Source: an uncultured bacterium (GTDB lineage: Bacteria > Myxococcota_A > Bradymonadia > UBA7976 > VGTA01). From it: a DNA stretch of 64,000 nt. The position numbers were made by a program, and so were the translations under genes. The notes below the pieces were generated by a model that saw only the letters and a list, made by a program, of their open reading frames with translations, searched no databases and was not told the origin of the DNA. Within the stretch, counting starts at the first letter, position 1; every line of letters starts with the position of its first letter. Location: NCBI GenBank assembly GCA_943788935.1, contig CALSSE010000006.1:144287-208286 (forward strand), given 5' to 3'. Shown in pieces: positions 8,273 to 16,670 of the stretch.

Positions 8273-9753
8273 TCGGAGAGGTCTCATTACGCTGGGGAGT
8301 GGTCATCATCTTGGTGTTCGCTACTGAGTTGACTGCCTATGCTCAGACCGAAGCGTGGCCCAATGAGAGAGACCCCTATGGTCAAAATCTTGATGCAGGT
8401 TTCACCTCTCAGCGCAGGACTGACGGAGAGAGCGATGAATTGAGGCAGCCCTCTCTATCGCCATCTCGTCACGGTAGAGTTTCCACTCAGAAGAGCGCTT
8501 CAGCCAATGGGCGACTGTCACTGAGAAATTACCTCTCTACTGATACGAGTCAAACATATGACAGTCCAACGGTCTCTTTGAGCTTTCTTGAGGCCGACCT
8601 ACACCTCAAGAACCTCACCGATCAAGGCTTACGACTCGATCTCGACTCCACCTTTATAATGGACTATACACAAGCAGCGGAGAGACGATTTGGCGAGACC
8701 GAGCGATTCGATCAAATCCGCAATCTCGCGTTGAGTCAAAAGGTCGGTTCGCTCTCTCTCTCTCTCGGTCGTCGCCTCATCACTCAAGCAGGTAATGCGT
8801 GGGTAGATGGACTTCAAGTGAGCTACCTCTTCGATCGTCAGAGGAGCGAGATTGGTCTTTATGGAGGCTTGAGTCCTGATCGATTTGATCGCAGCCTCAC
8901 CCTTGATTATCAGGCGATGGGCCTGTTTGTCAGCGCTCATCGAACAGGCTTGGATCTCAGCGCTGCTTACAACTTGATCCTTTATAAAGGCGCTTTGGAT
9001 CGGCAATTTATCCACCAACGGACTCATTATCGAATCCTAGAGGGTCTTTATTGGTCCAATTATCTCATTGTAGATGTAGCGGATGAACCCCAAGTCACTA
9101 CGCTCCTTACAACGCTCGACTATACACCGATCAGAGCTCTTAACTTTACTGTGAATATGACTCAATATTCTTTAGAACAATATCGTAATCAAGCGGTTTA
9201 TAGAGATATTATTGAGCCTAATCAGGCCCTCATCTTGGGGAATGAGGTCATTGACCTCACTTATCAGCGATTACGCTTCTCTAGCTCTTGGAGAGTCACA
9301 GAAGCGCTTAGGCCTTATCTTAGTGTGGAATTGAAGTCACGGGCGCAAGATGGTCGTAAAGCGACTATTTACGTAGCGGGTCTTCATGATGATGACCTAT
9401 TCAAGACCAAGATTGAGGCAGATATACAGTTACAAGTTGCCCAAAACTTCAAGACAGATAATGTCATCTTCGCGCTCTCTCTGAGGAGAGACCTCTCATC
9501 GCTGATGAGCGTTGATGCGCGCTTAACTCACTTCACTGGAGAGACCCTTGATCAGGGGACTGATCGACAGCTCCTCTTTAATGAGGCGCAGAGCATCTAC
9601 ATGTTTGGGCTGAGCCTGATTGGTCGATTGACTCGCTCTCATCAGCTCCTCTTTACCTATGATGGCGTTTATGAGTCAGAGGTCGCTGACTATAAGAGTG
9701 ATGAACCGATCACGATTCACACACTTAGTCTACTCTATAACTATCTCTACTGA
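8269..9753 (+). CDS. Outer-membrane beta-barrel porin partner of the multiheme cytochrome
   Basis: 494 residues. A signal peptide (WGVVIILVFATELTAYAQ) is followed by a short Ser/Gln-rich linker and then long runs of alternating strands with acidic turns, for example VSLSFLEADLHLKNLTDQGL, LSLSLGRRLITQAG and SQKVGSLSLSL. The chain ends in aromatic-rich strands (IHTLSLLYNYLY), as outer-membrane proteins do. The start overlaps the cytochrome stop (ATGA), so the two products are likely made in fixed ratio. The best analogy is the barrel of MtrAB/porin-cytochrome conduits, but I see no MtrB-type N-terminal CxxC and no sequence signature that proves homology. No separate outer-surface cytochrome gene follows in this window. 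Confidence 0.75.
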   Translation: MIGEVSLRWGVVIILVFATELTAYAQTEAWPNERDPYGQNLDAGFTSQRRTDGESDELRQPSLSPSRHGRVSTQKSASANGRLSLRNYLSTDTSQTYDSPTVSLSFLEADLHLKNLTDQGLRLDLDSTFIMDYTQAAERRFGETERFDQIRNLALSQKVGSLSLSLGRRLITQAGNAWVDGLQVSYLFDRQRSEIGLYGGLSPDRFDRSLTLDYQAMGLFVSAHRTGLDLSAAYNLILYKGALDRQFIHQRTHYRILEGLYWSNYLIVDVADEPQVTTLLTTLDYTPIRALNFTVNMTQYSLEQYRNQAVYRDIIEPNQALILGNEVIDLTYQRLRFSSSWRVTEALRPYLSVELKSRAQDGRKATIYVAGLHDDDLFKTKIEADIQLQVAQNFKTDNVIFALSLRRDLSSLMSVDARLTHFTGETLDQGTDRQLLFNEAQSIYMFGLSLIGRLTRSHQLLFTYDGVYESEVADYKSDEPITIHTLSLLYNYLY

Positions 9754-9924
9754 TAAAGTCTGAGCACTAAACAGTGAATAGTGCGACATTAATAGCCTAG
9801 TTTGGCGTCGTTTGTCGACTTTATAGTCTTGAATTACTTGACCGATCACACCTTCACAGATTAACTTTCTTCATAGATGTTGATCGCTCTCTCTGTTCCC
9901 TGCCAAGTAAGGAAAACCCCTGCT

Positions 9925-11523
9925 ATGAGCACTGATGACCTTAAGTCTCGCCTCTCTTCTCCTCAATCAGAGAACCCCTTCCCGAAGCCTGCTCAACCGA
10001 CCAGCCCTTCGCAGTCATTGAACCCTTTCGCACCCCCCTCAGGAGGCGCCAATCAGGGGCAATCTCAGCCAAGTCAATCACTGAACCCTTTCGCGAGTAG
10101 TGAGCCCAATGTCAATAGACCCGCGAGCGCCTCTCTGAACCCTTTCGCTCCCCAAGCATCACTGCCGGTGCAGAGTGAAGCGGCTCCTCAGACTCCAAGC
10201 CCATCGCAATCATTAAACCCTTTCGCGGTCTCATCTTCGACTCAAAGTCCTCTGTCGTCGATGAGCGGTGCTGGTCCCGCTTCACTCTCAGGCCTTAAGC
10301 CGAGCGGATCACTTAATCCCTTTGATAGTGGCGCTAGCGTGAATAGCGCTCTGTCGACTCCTCCGGCAGCGCCTTCAATGACCGGGAGCGCATCGCTGAA
10401 CCCCTTTGACGCTCAGCCCGCTCAAGGACCTTCAGCGGTGGGAGGAGGGTCACTCAATCCCTTTGATGCTCAGCCCGCTCAAAATTATTCTGCAGTGGAG
10501 AGCGGATTTGAGAGCTCACCGGCGTCTAGTATTGATCCTCAGTCAGCCTTCGAGCAGAGCGCATTTGCCGCTGAGCCGATGATGAGCCAAGACTCAAATG
10601 ATCAAGTGAGCGAGGCAGAAGCTGAGCAACTTCGTAGTTTGGCGCCGCTCAATTTCGCGCCTACTGAGATTCCTCTGAGCACTACACAGCTCCCTCCTGA
10701 GCTTACTGCAGGTCTCATCAACCGTAGTCTCGCGGTTTCTATGACGCTCGGAGCTGCTGGAGCGGCGTTACTTATAGGCCTGTTGATGGGGATTGTCTTT
10801 GATCAACGACGCGCCCATAACTACCGAGTTGATGCTTGGAATAATATTGATGCTCAACTCGCGGGGCCGCTGGATGAAGTGGCTCTCATTAATGACACCA
10901 TTCAAGAGAGCCTCAAACAGCCGGTGATCAAGTGGGACCTGATTGAGAAACTCCCTAAGAAGCTCTCAGCAGTTCCTCCCACGCTCACTGCCACCCGTGT
11001 GCCCCTAGAGCAGAAGGCGGTCTTAGAGTTGAGTAAGCTCATTCATGAGGTCAATCTCCTCTTTGCTGATATTTCAGAGCATCGTATCCTCACTCTCTCC
11101 TCAAGAGGTGAGCTGGAGATGAAGGGTAAGCGAAAAGCCTTCGAGGCTTATAACTATTATGCTGTGGATGTGAGTTCATTTCTGAAGAAGTGTGAGCGGC
11201 GCGGGAAACTTAATTGTCGGCTCCCCAAGCCCGGCTCCATCCCTGCAGGTCGATTAGTCGCGATTCATAACAACAGACCTGACTCATCTGGTGACTTAGA
11301 GGTAGTGGTACGTTATGAAAAAGAGACCCTTAAAGCGGACCCGTCTTATTTAATACCTCTTAAAAAGTCGCAAGTAACAGGTTTTGGGAGCACACCGTCA
11401 CAGGCTTATGCTTTACGACTTAAAGCATTGATGAGTCATTTAAAGAGTGTCATGAAGACGAAAAATGGTTTTGAAGACACCCTCAAGAAAAAGCGCGCGA
11501 CCGAGAAGGTGTTTGCTCTGTGA
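9925..11523 (+). CDS. Single-pass membrane protein with seven SLNPF repeats in a disordered N-terminus
   Basis: From the ATG at 9925 (MSTDDLKSRLSSPQSENPF; AAGGA lies upstream) the product is 532 residues; an ATG 16 codons earlier would give 548. Residues 1 to about 250 are Pro/Ser/Gln/Ala-rich and contain seven SLNPF motifs, four followed by A and three by D, plus an initial ENPF. A transmembrane helix near residue 275 (SMTLGAAGAALLIGLLMGIV) separates this from a folded ~230-residue C-terminal domain with a C-x8-C pair (CERRGKLNC). With no signal peptide, the repeat region is predicted cytoplasmic and the C-terminal domain periplasmic. Function unknown; regularly spaced short motifs suggest docking sites for a partner protein. 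The stop overlaps the next start as GTGA, so it is probably co-translated with the FGE-fold gene. Confidence 0.75.
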   Translation: MSTDDLKSRLSSPQSENPFPKPAQPTSPSQSLNPFAPPSGGANQGQSQPSQSLNPFASSEPNVNRPASASLNPFAPQASLPVQSEAAPQTPSPSQSLNPFAVSSSTQSPLSSMSGAGPASLSGLKPSGSLNPFDSGASVNSALSTPPAAPSMTGSASLNPFDAQPAQGPSAVGGGSLNPFDAQPAQNYSAVESGFESSPASSIDPQSAFEQSAFAAEPMMSQDSNDQVSEAEAEQLRSLAPLNFAPTEIPLSTTQLPPELTAGLINRSLAVSMTLGAAGAALLIGLLMGIVFDQRRAHNYRVDAWNNIDAQLAGPLDEVALINDTIQESLKQPVIKWDLIEKLPKKLSAVPPTLTATRVPLEQKAVLELSKLIHEVNLLFADISEHRILTLSSRGELEMKGKRKAFEAYNYYAVDVSSFLKKCERRGKLNCRLPKPGSIPAGRLVAIHNNRPDSSGDLEVVVRYEKETLKADPSYLIPLKKSQVTGFGSTPSQAYALRLKALMSHLKSVMKTKNGFEDTLKKKRATEKVFAL

Positions 11524-13514
11524 AAATTGAACTGTTCTTGGGAGGAAACTCGGCTAGACTGAGCGCCTTCCCCCCAGGACGCTCCTCATCCATGGGAGCT
11601 CTATTCATTGGTATCATCTTTGGCCTGTGCCTTTATGTGACTGAAGTAAAAGCAGAGTCGATCACTGTCGCTCTCTTTGACTTATCTGCCAGCGATGAAC
11701 CTATAGAGAAGAAGAAAACTCTAAAGCAAAAAAACACTGCTCAAGACTCTCTCTTTATGGAGTCTAGTGAAGCGGTACGCTCTTTCGCTGATGAGCGTCT
11801 TCGTATCGGTCTACAGAGGAATCTAATGGGTCAGTCTCGTTTTGAGTATATCGATACTCAAATGAGGAGCACTCTCCTCGATCCTGCGTGGAGTCCAGCC
11901 CCGAGTAATCTCGAAGAGGCGCTAGAACTTGGGAGAGAGCTAGGAGTAGATTGGGCGATTCAAGGAAAGATTAAACGCCTTGGTTCGAATAGCTATCGAA
12001 TCAATTTATATCTCATCGCCTTGAGCTCTTCTCTGTGGTTAGATCAAGCTGAAACTCGTCCGACTGAGTCGCCTTTATTGGTGGACTTTAACACCATACC
12101 CACAGGTGAAATGTTGCTCGCTGAGCATATAATATGGGCCTCAAAGAGTGACCGATTGGAGCACCAACTAGACAAGGCAGGTCTACGTTTACTCTATAAA
12201 GCAGAGCAGGCTCAACTGAGACGTAAGAGCGCGCTGACCGCTCCGGTTAATGATGATGCACAAGAAGAGGCTGAAGCGGAAGATCAGATCACTAAAGAGC
12301 TGAGTCAACGCGAGAGAGAGGTTCAAGAATTAAGCGACGCGGCTCGTCGTGAGCTTGATGATATTCAAGCGAGGCTAGACGCCGAGCATCTGCGTCGTCA
12401 AGAGGAGGTAGAACTTAAGCAAGAGGCGCTCTCTGCAGAGGCCTCAAGAGCGTGGAGGATTTTAGAGGATATTTCAGGAGGAGCAGGTTTAACTACAGTC
12501 TCTGTCGAAGAGATCAAGCCACAAAAGAGACGGAGCGCTTCTAAGAGGAAAAATAAGAGGAAGCGAGCAGCGAAGAGATACCCGATCGTTAAACCAAAGA
12601 GGGTCACATGGGCAGAGCTCAATCGAGCGACTCGCAAGCTCACCGATATCTCAGATGAAGAGCACCGCCAATTGCTCCTTAATTTTATAAGAGCATATGA
12701 ACGCACTCTCCCTGATTATCAGGCTCAAGTCGCAGAGGCTCGCCATCGGTTTACATGGATTAATCGTGGCACGATCGAGTGGATTCCGATTAGGGGAGGT
12801 CGGTTCCAGGTGGGGTCGACATTCCCAGTGGCCGATGAAAGGCCGATGCAGTGGATCGAGATCTCGGCCTTTGAAGCTGCAGTCAGTGAAGTGACGAATG
12901 CTCAGTATAAGCGCTGTGTGGATGCTAGAGTCTGTACGCCCCCTCACTGGGATGATAAGAGCTGTGAGATCTTCTCTGATCTACACTTAAAGCGAGGTGT
13001 TTTACCTGCCTCTATGAGACGTGGCGATATGCCGGTGGTCTGTGTAGATTGGAATCAGGCTAATCGTTTCGCGAAGTGGGTAGGAGGGCGACTCCTTAGT
13101 GAAACAGAGTGGGAGTTTGTTGCGCGAAGCGGTGAGAAATCATTTATTTATCCGTGGGGTAGAAATGCGGCACATTGTGGTTTAGCGGTTATGCATAGCG
13201 GGTCGGATAGCGGTTGTGGATTTGGTATCCCTTGGCCGGTCTGCTCAAAAACTCAGGGCAAGAGTCATATTGGCCTATGTGATCTCGCCGGTAATGTCTG
13301 GGAATGGGTCACTGATCAATATCGCCCCAATCATGAGCTCGTGCCACCCGATGGACGACCATTCACTGGTGGGGGACGCAAAGTGATTAAGGGAGGCTCT
13401 TTCTCTAGTAACTACAAAGAGCTATACTCTTCAACCCGTGGTCAATTAAGTCCTAATGGACGCTCTAACTCGGTGGGTTTTAGAGTCGCTCGACCTGAAC
13501 AAGAAACTCGATAA
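11520..13514 (+). CDS. Exported protein: CsgG/FlgO-like N-terminus, coiled coil, non-catalytic FGE-fold C-terminus
   Basis: 664 residues from a GTG overlapping the previous stop. A signal or anchor segment (MGALFIGIIFGLCLYVTEVKA) is followed by a region about 50-200 that resembles envelope assembly domains which sense name or stress signals (ITVALFDLSAS, LGRELGVDWAIQGKIKRLG). A long charged helix (about 225-340) and a Lys/Arg-rich patch follow. The C-terminal ~240 residues are an FGE/SUMF1-type domain (PF03781-like): PIRGGRFQVGS, VSEVTNAQYKRC, RLLSETEWEFVARSG, CDLAGNVWEWVTDQY, GGSF and GFRVAR. Active formylglycine-generating enzymes carry two Cys just after GGSF; here that stretch is GGSFSSNYKELYSSTRG with none, so sulfatase activation is unlikely. 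A structural or ligand-binding role is inferred. The first domain assignment is weak; the FGE fold is strong. Confidence 0.8.
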   Translation: MKIELFLGGNSARLSAFPPGRSSSMGALFIGIIFGLCLYVTEVKAESITVALFDLSASDEPIEKKKTLKQKNTAQDSLFMESSEAVRSFADERLRIGLQRNLMGQSRFEYIDTQMRSTLLDPAWSPAPSNLEEALELGRELGVDWAIQGKIKRLGSNSYRINLYLIALSSSLWLDQAETRPTESPLLVDFNTIPTGEMLLAEHIIWASKSDRLEHQLDKAGLRLLYKAEQAQLRRKSALTAPVNDDAQEEAEAEDQITKELSQREREVQELSDAARRELDDIQARLDAEHLRRQEEVELKQEALSAEASRAWRILEDISGGAGLTTVSVEEIKPQKRRSASKRKNKRKRAAKRYPIVKPKRVTWAELNRATRKLTDISDEEHRQLLLNFIRAYERTLPDYQAQVAEARHRFTWINRGTIEWIPIRGGRFQVGSTFPVADERPMQWIEISAFEAAVSEVTNAQYKRCVDARVCTPPHWDDKSCEIFSDLHLKRGVLPASMRRGDMPVVCVDWNQANRFAKWVGGRLLSETEWEFVARSGEKSFIYPWGRNAAHCGLAVMHSGSDSGCGFGIPWPVCSKTQGKSHIGLCDLAGNVWEWVTDQYRPNHELVPPDGRPFTGGGRKVIKGGSFSSNYKELYSSTRGQLSPNGRSNSVGFRVARPEQETR

Positions 13515-13527
13515 ATGAGGGGGTGAG

Positions 13528-14145
13528 GTGAGGTCTCCTAAGTCAAAACATCAAGGGAGATATCAGTGGTCCGAGATCCAAGAGCTTGTCCGAGTCTTAG
13601 CCCAAAGATATGATCGTCCTCAAGAGGGGGAGACTGAATCATCAGAGGGAGAGCTGATGAGTACGAGAGTGCTCCGTGAGCAGTCTTTACGGGCGACTAG
13701 ACCGCTCCGAGAAAGAGATTCATCAAGGCCGATAGAGTCCCAAATTACACAAGATGAGCGAGCGGAAGCCCGTATGACAGCGATTGATCTCAATGACTTC
13801 CGTGAGGCTTGGAAGCGAAGTCAAGGAGGGGAGCTCTCACCGGCTGAGCTCTCACCGACTAAGTCTTCGAAACTTGACTCACCGGCCATAGGAGATCATC
13901 GCTCCGATCACCGACGAAGGGCAGATTTGGAGTCACTTCAATGGTCTGATCCATTAGTGAGGGGTGATCGAGCCGACCAAGTCGATCATACTAAGGCCTC
14001 TCCTAGCGCGAGAGAGGGACGCTCATCGCGATCATCCGAGAGTCCATGGGAACAGCTGCGTGATCATTTTATTATGCTAAGAGAAGCGCGCATACGGGCA
14101 GAGAGTTTGACGGAGCGGGCGATCAAAGTCGATGAACAGGAGTGA
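13528..14145 (+). CDS. Hypothetical charged protein
   Basis: 205 residues starting at GTG 13528, 13 bases after the FGE-fold gene, with a purine-rich GAGGGGGTGAG just before it. The protein is very hydrophilic, rich in Arg, Glu, Ser and Asp, and has no signal peptide or membrane segment. A short helix at the N-terminus (WSEIQELVRVLAQRYD) and one at the C-terminus (WEQLRDHFIMLREARIRAES) flank a low-complexity middle with a small duplication (ELSPAELSP). No family is recognised. The close spacing suggests co-transcription with the two genes before it, and it may be a cytoplasmic partner for that membrane module; this is inference only. Confidence 0.6.
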   Translation: MRSPKSKHQGRYQWSEIQELVRVLAQRYDRPQEGETESSEGELMSTRVLREQSLRATRPLRERDSSRPIESQITQDERAEARMTAIDLNDFREAWKRSQGGELSPAELSPTKSSKLDSPAIGDHRSDHRRRADLESLQWSDPLVRGDRADQVDHTKASPSAREGRSSRSSESPWEQLRDHFIMLREARIRAESLTERAIKVDEQE

Positions 14146-14153
14146 CTAAAGAG

Positions 14154-15113
14154 TCAGCGTCGACTGAGCTCTCTCTCGGTCCCTCTGCTGAGCATTCTCG
14201 CCTCAGCGCTAGGGATTCCGAGTTGTACTAGAGCGCCGCGTAGTCTATGAGGAGGCAGGGAGAGCACCGTTGGCATGCCTCCAGAGACCTGAAACAGCTT
14301 AAGGAAGTTAACCCCGCTGTTGAAGGGAGCGGCGAAGGTCGCTGAGTCAGCATCGAGCAGAACAGCGATTTTGGCGAGTTCCTGTCCACGGAGAAGGAGA
14401 TGGGTCTTGTCAAAGTTCATTTGAGCATCTCGAACATCGACAAAGACCACCTTTTCCGAGAGGGATATATATCCTTGCGCGAGAAAGTCTGCGCCTTCTT
14501 CAAGAGCTTTCGTTTCCTCTCCAACCTTCTCAAGCTCTCGCAAGAGATCAGAATCTAATCCTTTTGAGAGGAGCAAGAGAAGGACCTTTTCTTTAATCTG
14601 TGGATCTCGATAATCGGCTCGCAAAGCTCGATCCATCACTTGACCGAGCTTTGAAGGACTGCTTAGCCGAGTATCAACACACCATGCATCATGGTCACAC
14701 CCGGGGTAAGGCTCATATCCTCCCCTAATCCACTTCGCTGCGCTAGCGAGTCCATCAAAGTCTCCATGGCAGAGAATAGTGTCCACTTGCTCTATTTGGG
14801 CAACGATCGTTGGAGTGATCATCTCTGGACACGCTCCATGCTCAGACTTGGTAGCGAGTATGAAGCGAGGGTTATCAATAAAGTCAGCATGAAACTCGCT
14901 ATCATGATGATCAAGGAATAAAGCGAGTCGATCTCCGAGTTTGTCGATCAGCTTATGAGTCACCGATGGGTATTTACCGCTCGGCTTGGAGTGAGCGAAG
15001 GCGAGGTCAAGGACCACCACTCTACCTTCAAGAGAGCTCGGGTTAGGGAGGCTCCTCGGGGTAGCGATAGAGACCTTAAACCCTTCGAATGATCGATTAA
15101 AGATATGTTTCAT
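14154..15113 (-). CDS. DHH-family phosphoesterase-like protein with permuted motif order
   Basis: 319 residues from the ATG at 15111-15113, which has AGGA six bases upstream; a longer frame exists but overlaps the neighbouring gene. Signatures of the DHH superfamily (Mn-dependent phosphodiesterases/exonucleases such as RecJ, NrnA and NrnB) are visible: VVVLDLAF, the name-giving LFLDHHDSEF, CHGDFDGLASAAKW and a late GG segment (VSGGMPTVLSLP) like a DHHA1 domain. In typical family members the DxDG motif comes first and DHH later; here DHH precedes DFDG by about 45 residues. All expected acidic and His ligands appear to be present, so it is likely an active hydrolase on oligonucleotides or cyclic dinucleotides, but the substrate cannot be told. 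It follows the protease-like gene by 19 bases on the same strand. Confidence 0.7.
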   Translation of the reverse strand: MKHIFNRSFEGFKVSIATPRSLPNPSSLEGRVVVLDLAFAHSKPSGKYPSVTHKLIDKLGDRLALFLDHHDSEFHADFIDNPRFILATKSEHGACPEMITPTIVAQIEQVDTILCHGDFDGLASAAKWIRGGYEPYPGCDHDAWCVDTRLSSPSKLGQVMDRALRADYRDPQIKEKVLLLLLSKGLDSDLLRELEKVGEETKALEEGADFLAQGYISLSEKVVFVDVRDAQMNFDKTHLLLRGQELAKIAVLLDADSATFAAPFNSGVNFLKLFQVSGGMPTVLSLPPHRLRGALVQLGIPSAEARMLSRGTERELSRR

Positions 15114-15132
15114 GGGAATCCTAGAGTGATCA

Positions 15133-16506
15133 TTATTGAGGAGGAACGCAGGCTCGTCCACCGCTGACCGCCCCACAGATATAACTGATTGGACATTGAT
15201 CATCATTCATACATCGCTCCGAGCACCATCGTTGTCCTTGATAGGAGATACACGCTGATGTGGTGCATTCGGCATCATTCCTGCAGTCTGCCCCAAAGAG
15301 TTTTAGCTCGGTAGGTTCTCCGGTGCTGTTGTTGATCGTCTCTGGCGTTGGACCACAGACATAGTCTCCTTCGTTATCTTCAATACAGCTGAAGCCTCTA
15401 GGACAAGGGGTTGGTGCGTTAGGGTTACAGAAGTCGGAGCAGACGAATCGTACCTGATTGATCCCTAGGCAGAGCCTTGATAGACAGTCTGAGCCGCTAC
15501 TGCAAGGGGCTCCAAACGATGAGCCTTCAGGCTCTTCGACCATCATTTCACAGTCAATATCCCCATCTCCTCTTCGGCAATTTCGATCACAGAATCCATC
15601 GCTCATAGTCGTACAATCAAACCCATTTGGGTCATCTGTGATCTCTGGTTCGACCATTGTAGGCCCGCTCACCTCGATACGATAGCGATTAGGGTCTGCG
15701 TTGGGGCTATAGAGACCATTAAGGATATCGCTGATAAATGTGCTATGAATGCCTACTAATGTGAAGACCGTCCCTTGTCCGTCGCCTCCTGAAGCTAAGC
15801 CAATGAGCGCGGTTCGTCCGCTATCTAGTGTGATCACTGCTGAGCCACCACCGGTGGTCGAAGCGATTAAGGAGTATTCGATAGAGGCTAGAGTGGTCGG
15901 TGTCCTCTCAGTTACTCTTAAGCGTCCTCCGCTTCGACTGACCCCAACCTCTGAGTCTGTGTAGTAGAGAGTCTCGACACTCTCAAAGAGGCTTGATCCG
16001 CGCAGGGGATCCAAAAATGTACCATCTAACTTCGGAGTCGTGAGCTGTAAAACCGCGAGGTCATAGGAGGCTGCTCCCGCATAGTAGCCGGGTTGGTTCA
16101 TTCTTAAAGATTGTAAATGAGCTCGTGATTGACCGATCTCAGAGCTATTCCAAAGAGGATGAATACTTATAGCGGAGATCGTAAGACCAGCGGCCATTTG
16201 GTCGACAGGACTATCGAGATGAATGGTGTACAAACTAGGGTTCGTCTGGGTAATACAGCGCGCTGCCGTCAATGCATACTGAGCGCTGATGAAAGCTACG
16301 CTACACCTCATTGAGTCATTACCGAGCAGACGAAGCGCGCCCACCGCGGTTTGATTGGGTAAAGCTTGCTCGTTTGCCCCATTCGGTGGTGGTGGCGTCG
16401 GCGAGAGGGTCTCATCTTGGGCGCATGAAGAGATAAAGATCGCGCTAAGCGCGATCAATAGCATTATAGAGCTTTTGGCGGACTGAATGTAGTGTCTCAT
16501 CATCAT
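15133..16506 (-). CDS. Trypsin-fold lipoprotein, predicted non-catalytic, with cysteine-rich tail
   Basis: From the first of three consecutive ATGs (16504-16506) the product is 457 residues; GGAG lies about 9 bases upstream. It starts with a lipoprotein signal (SIMLLIALSAIFISSC), so it is probably anchored by lipid at Cys. The first ~250 mature residues have a trypsin (S1) layout: VGALRLLGNDSMRCSVAFIS, then ALTAARC where active enzymes have TAAHC, then YDLAVLQL carrying the Asp, then TGGGSAV where active enzymes have GDSGGP. The catalytic His is Arg and the nucleophile region is degenerate, so proteolysis is unlikely. The C-terminal third is cysteine-rich (FDCTTMSDGFCDRNCRRGDG, CSSGSDCLSRLC, CRNDAECTTSAC), similar to the protein at the left end of the window. 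Probable surface binding protein; target unknown. Confidence 0.8.
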   Translation of the reverse strand: MMMRHYIQSAKSSIMLLIALSAIFISSCAQDETLSPTPPPPNGANEQALPNQTAVGALRLLGNDSMRCSVAFISAQYALTAARCITQTNPSLYTIHLDSPVDQMAAGLTISAISIHPLWNSSEIGQSRAHLQSLRMNQPGYYAGAASYDLAVLQLTTPKLDGTFLDPLRGSSLFESVETLYYTDSEVGVSRSGGRLRVTERTPTTLASIEYSLIASTTGGGSAVITLDSGRTALIGLASGGDGQGTVFTLVGIHSTFISDILNGLYSPNADPNRYRIEVSGPTMVEPEITDDPNGFDCTTMSDGFCDRNCRRGDGDIDCEMMVEEPEGSSFGAPCSSGSDCLSRLCLGINQVRFVCSDFCNPNAPTPCPRGFSCIEDNEGDYVCGPTPETINNSTGEPTELKLFGADCRNDAECTTSACISYQGQRWCSERCMNDDQCPISYICGAVSGGRACVPPQ

Positions 16507-16670
16507 CTCTTTCGCACTCCGTTCTAAAGATTCTAGATCAAATAAAGCGAATGTCTCTAACGGCATAGGTTGGGTGCGCTAGATTATTGGTTGCTAATAT
16601 AGCTCACCTACATAGTCTTCTTCCACACGATTAAGTAGAAATCTAACAAGAGTGAAGAGAGCGAGCTCTG

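Noticed and set aside
7833..8327. A 164-codon frame overlapping the cytochrome end
   Set aside because: The CXXCH frame is unambiguous through 8272, so this is an out-of-frame reading.
9925..11523. SLNPF repeats as eukaryotic EH-domain ligands
   Set aside because: NPF is the EH-domain ligand in eukaryotes, but there is no evidence of secretion to a host; the repeats are reported only as a docking-like pattern.
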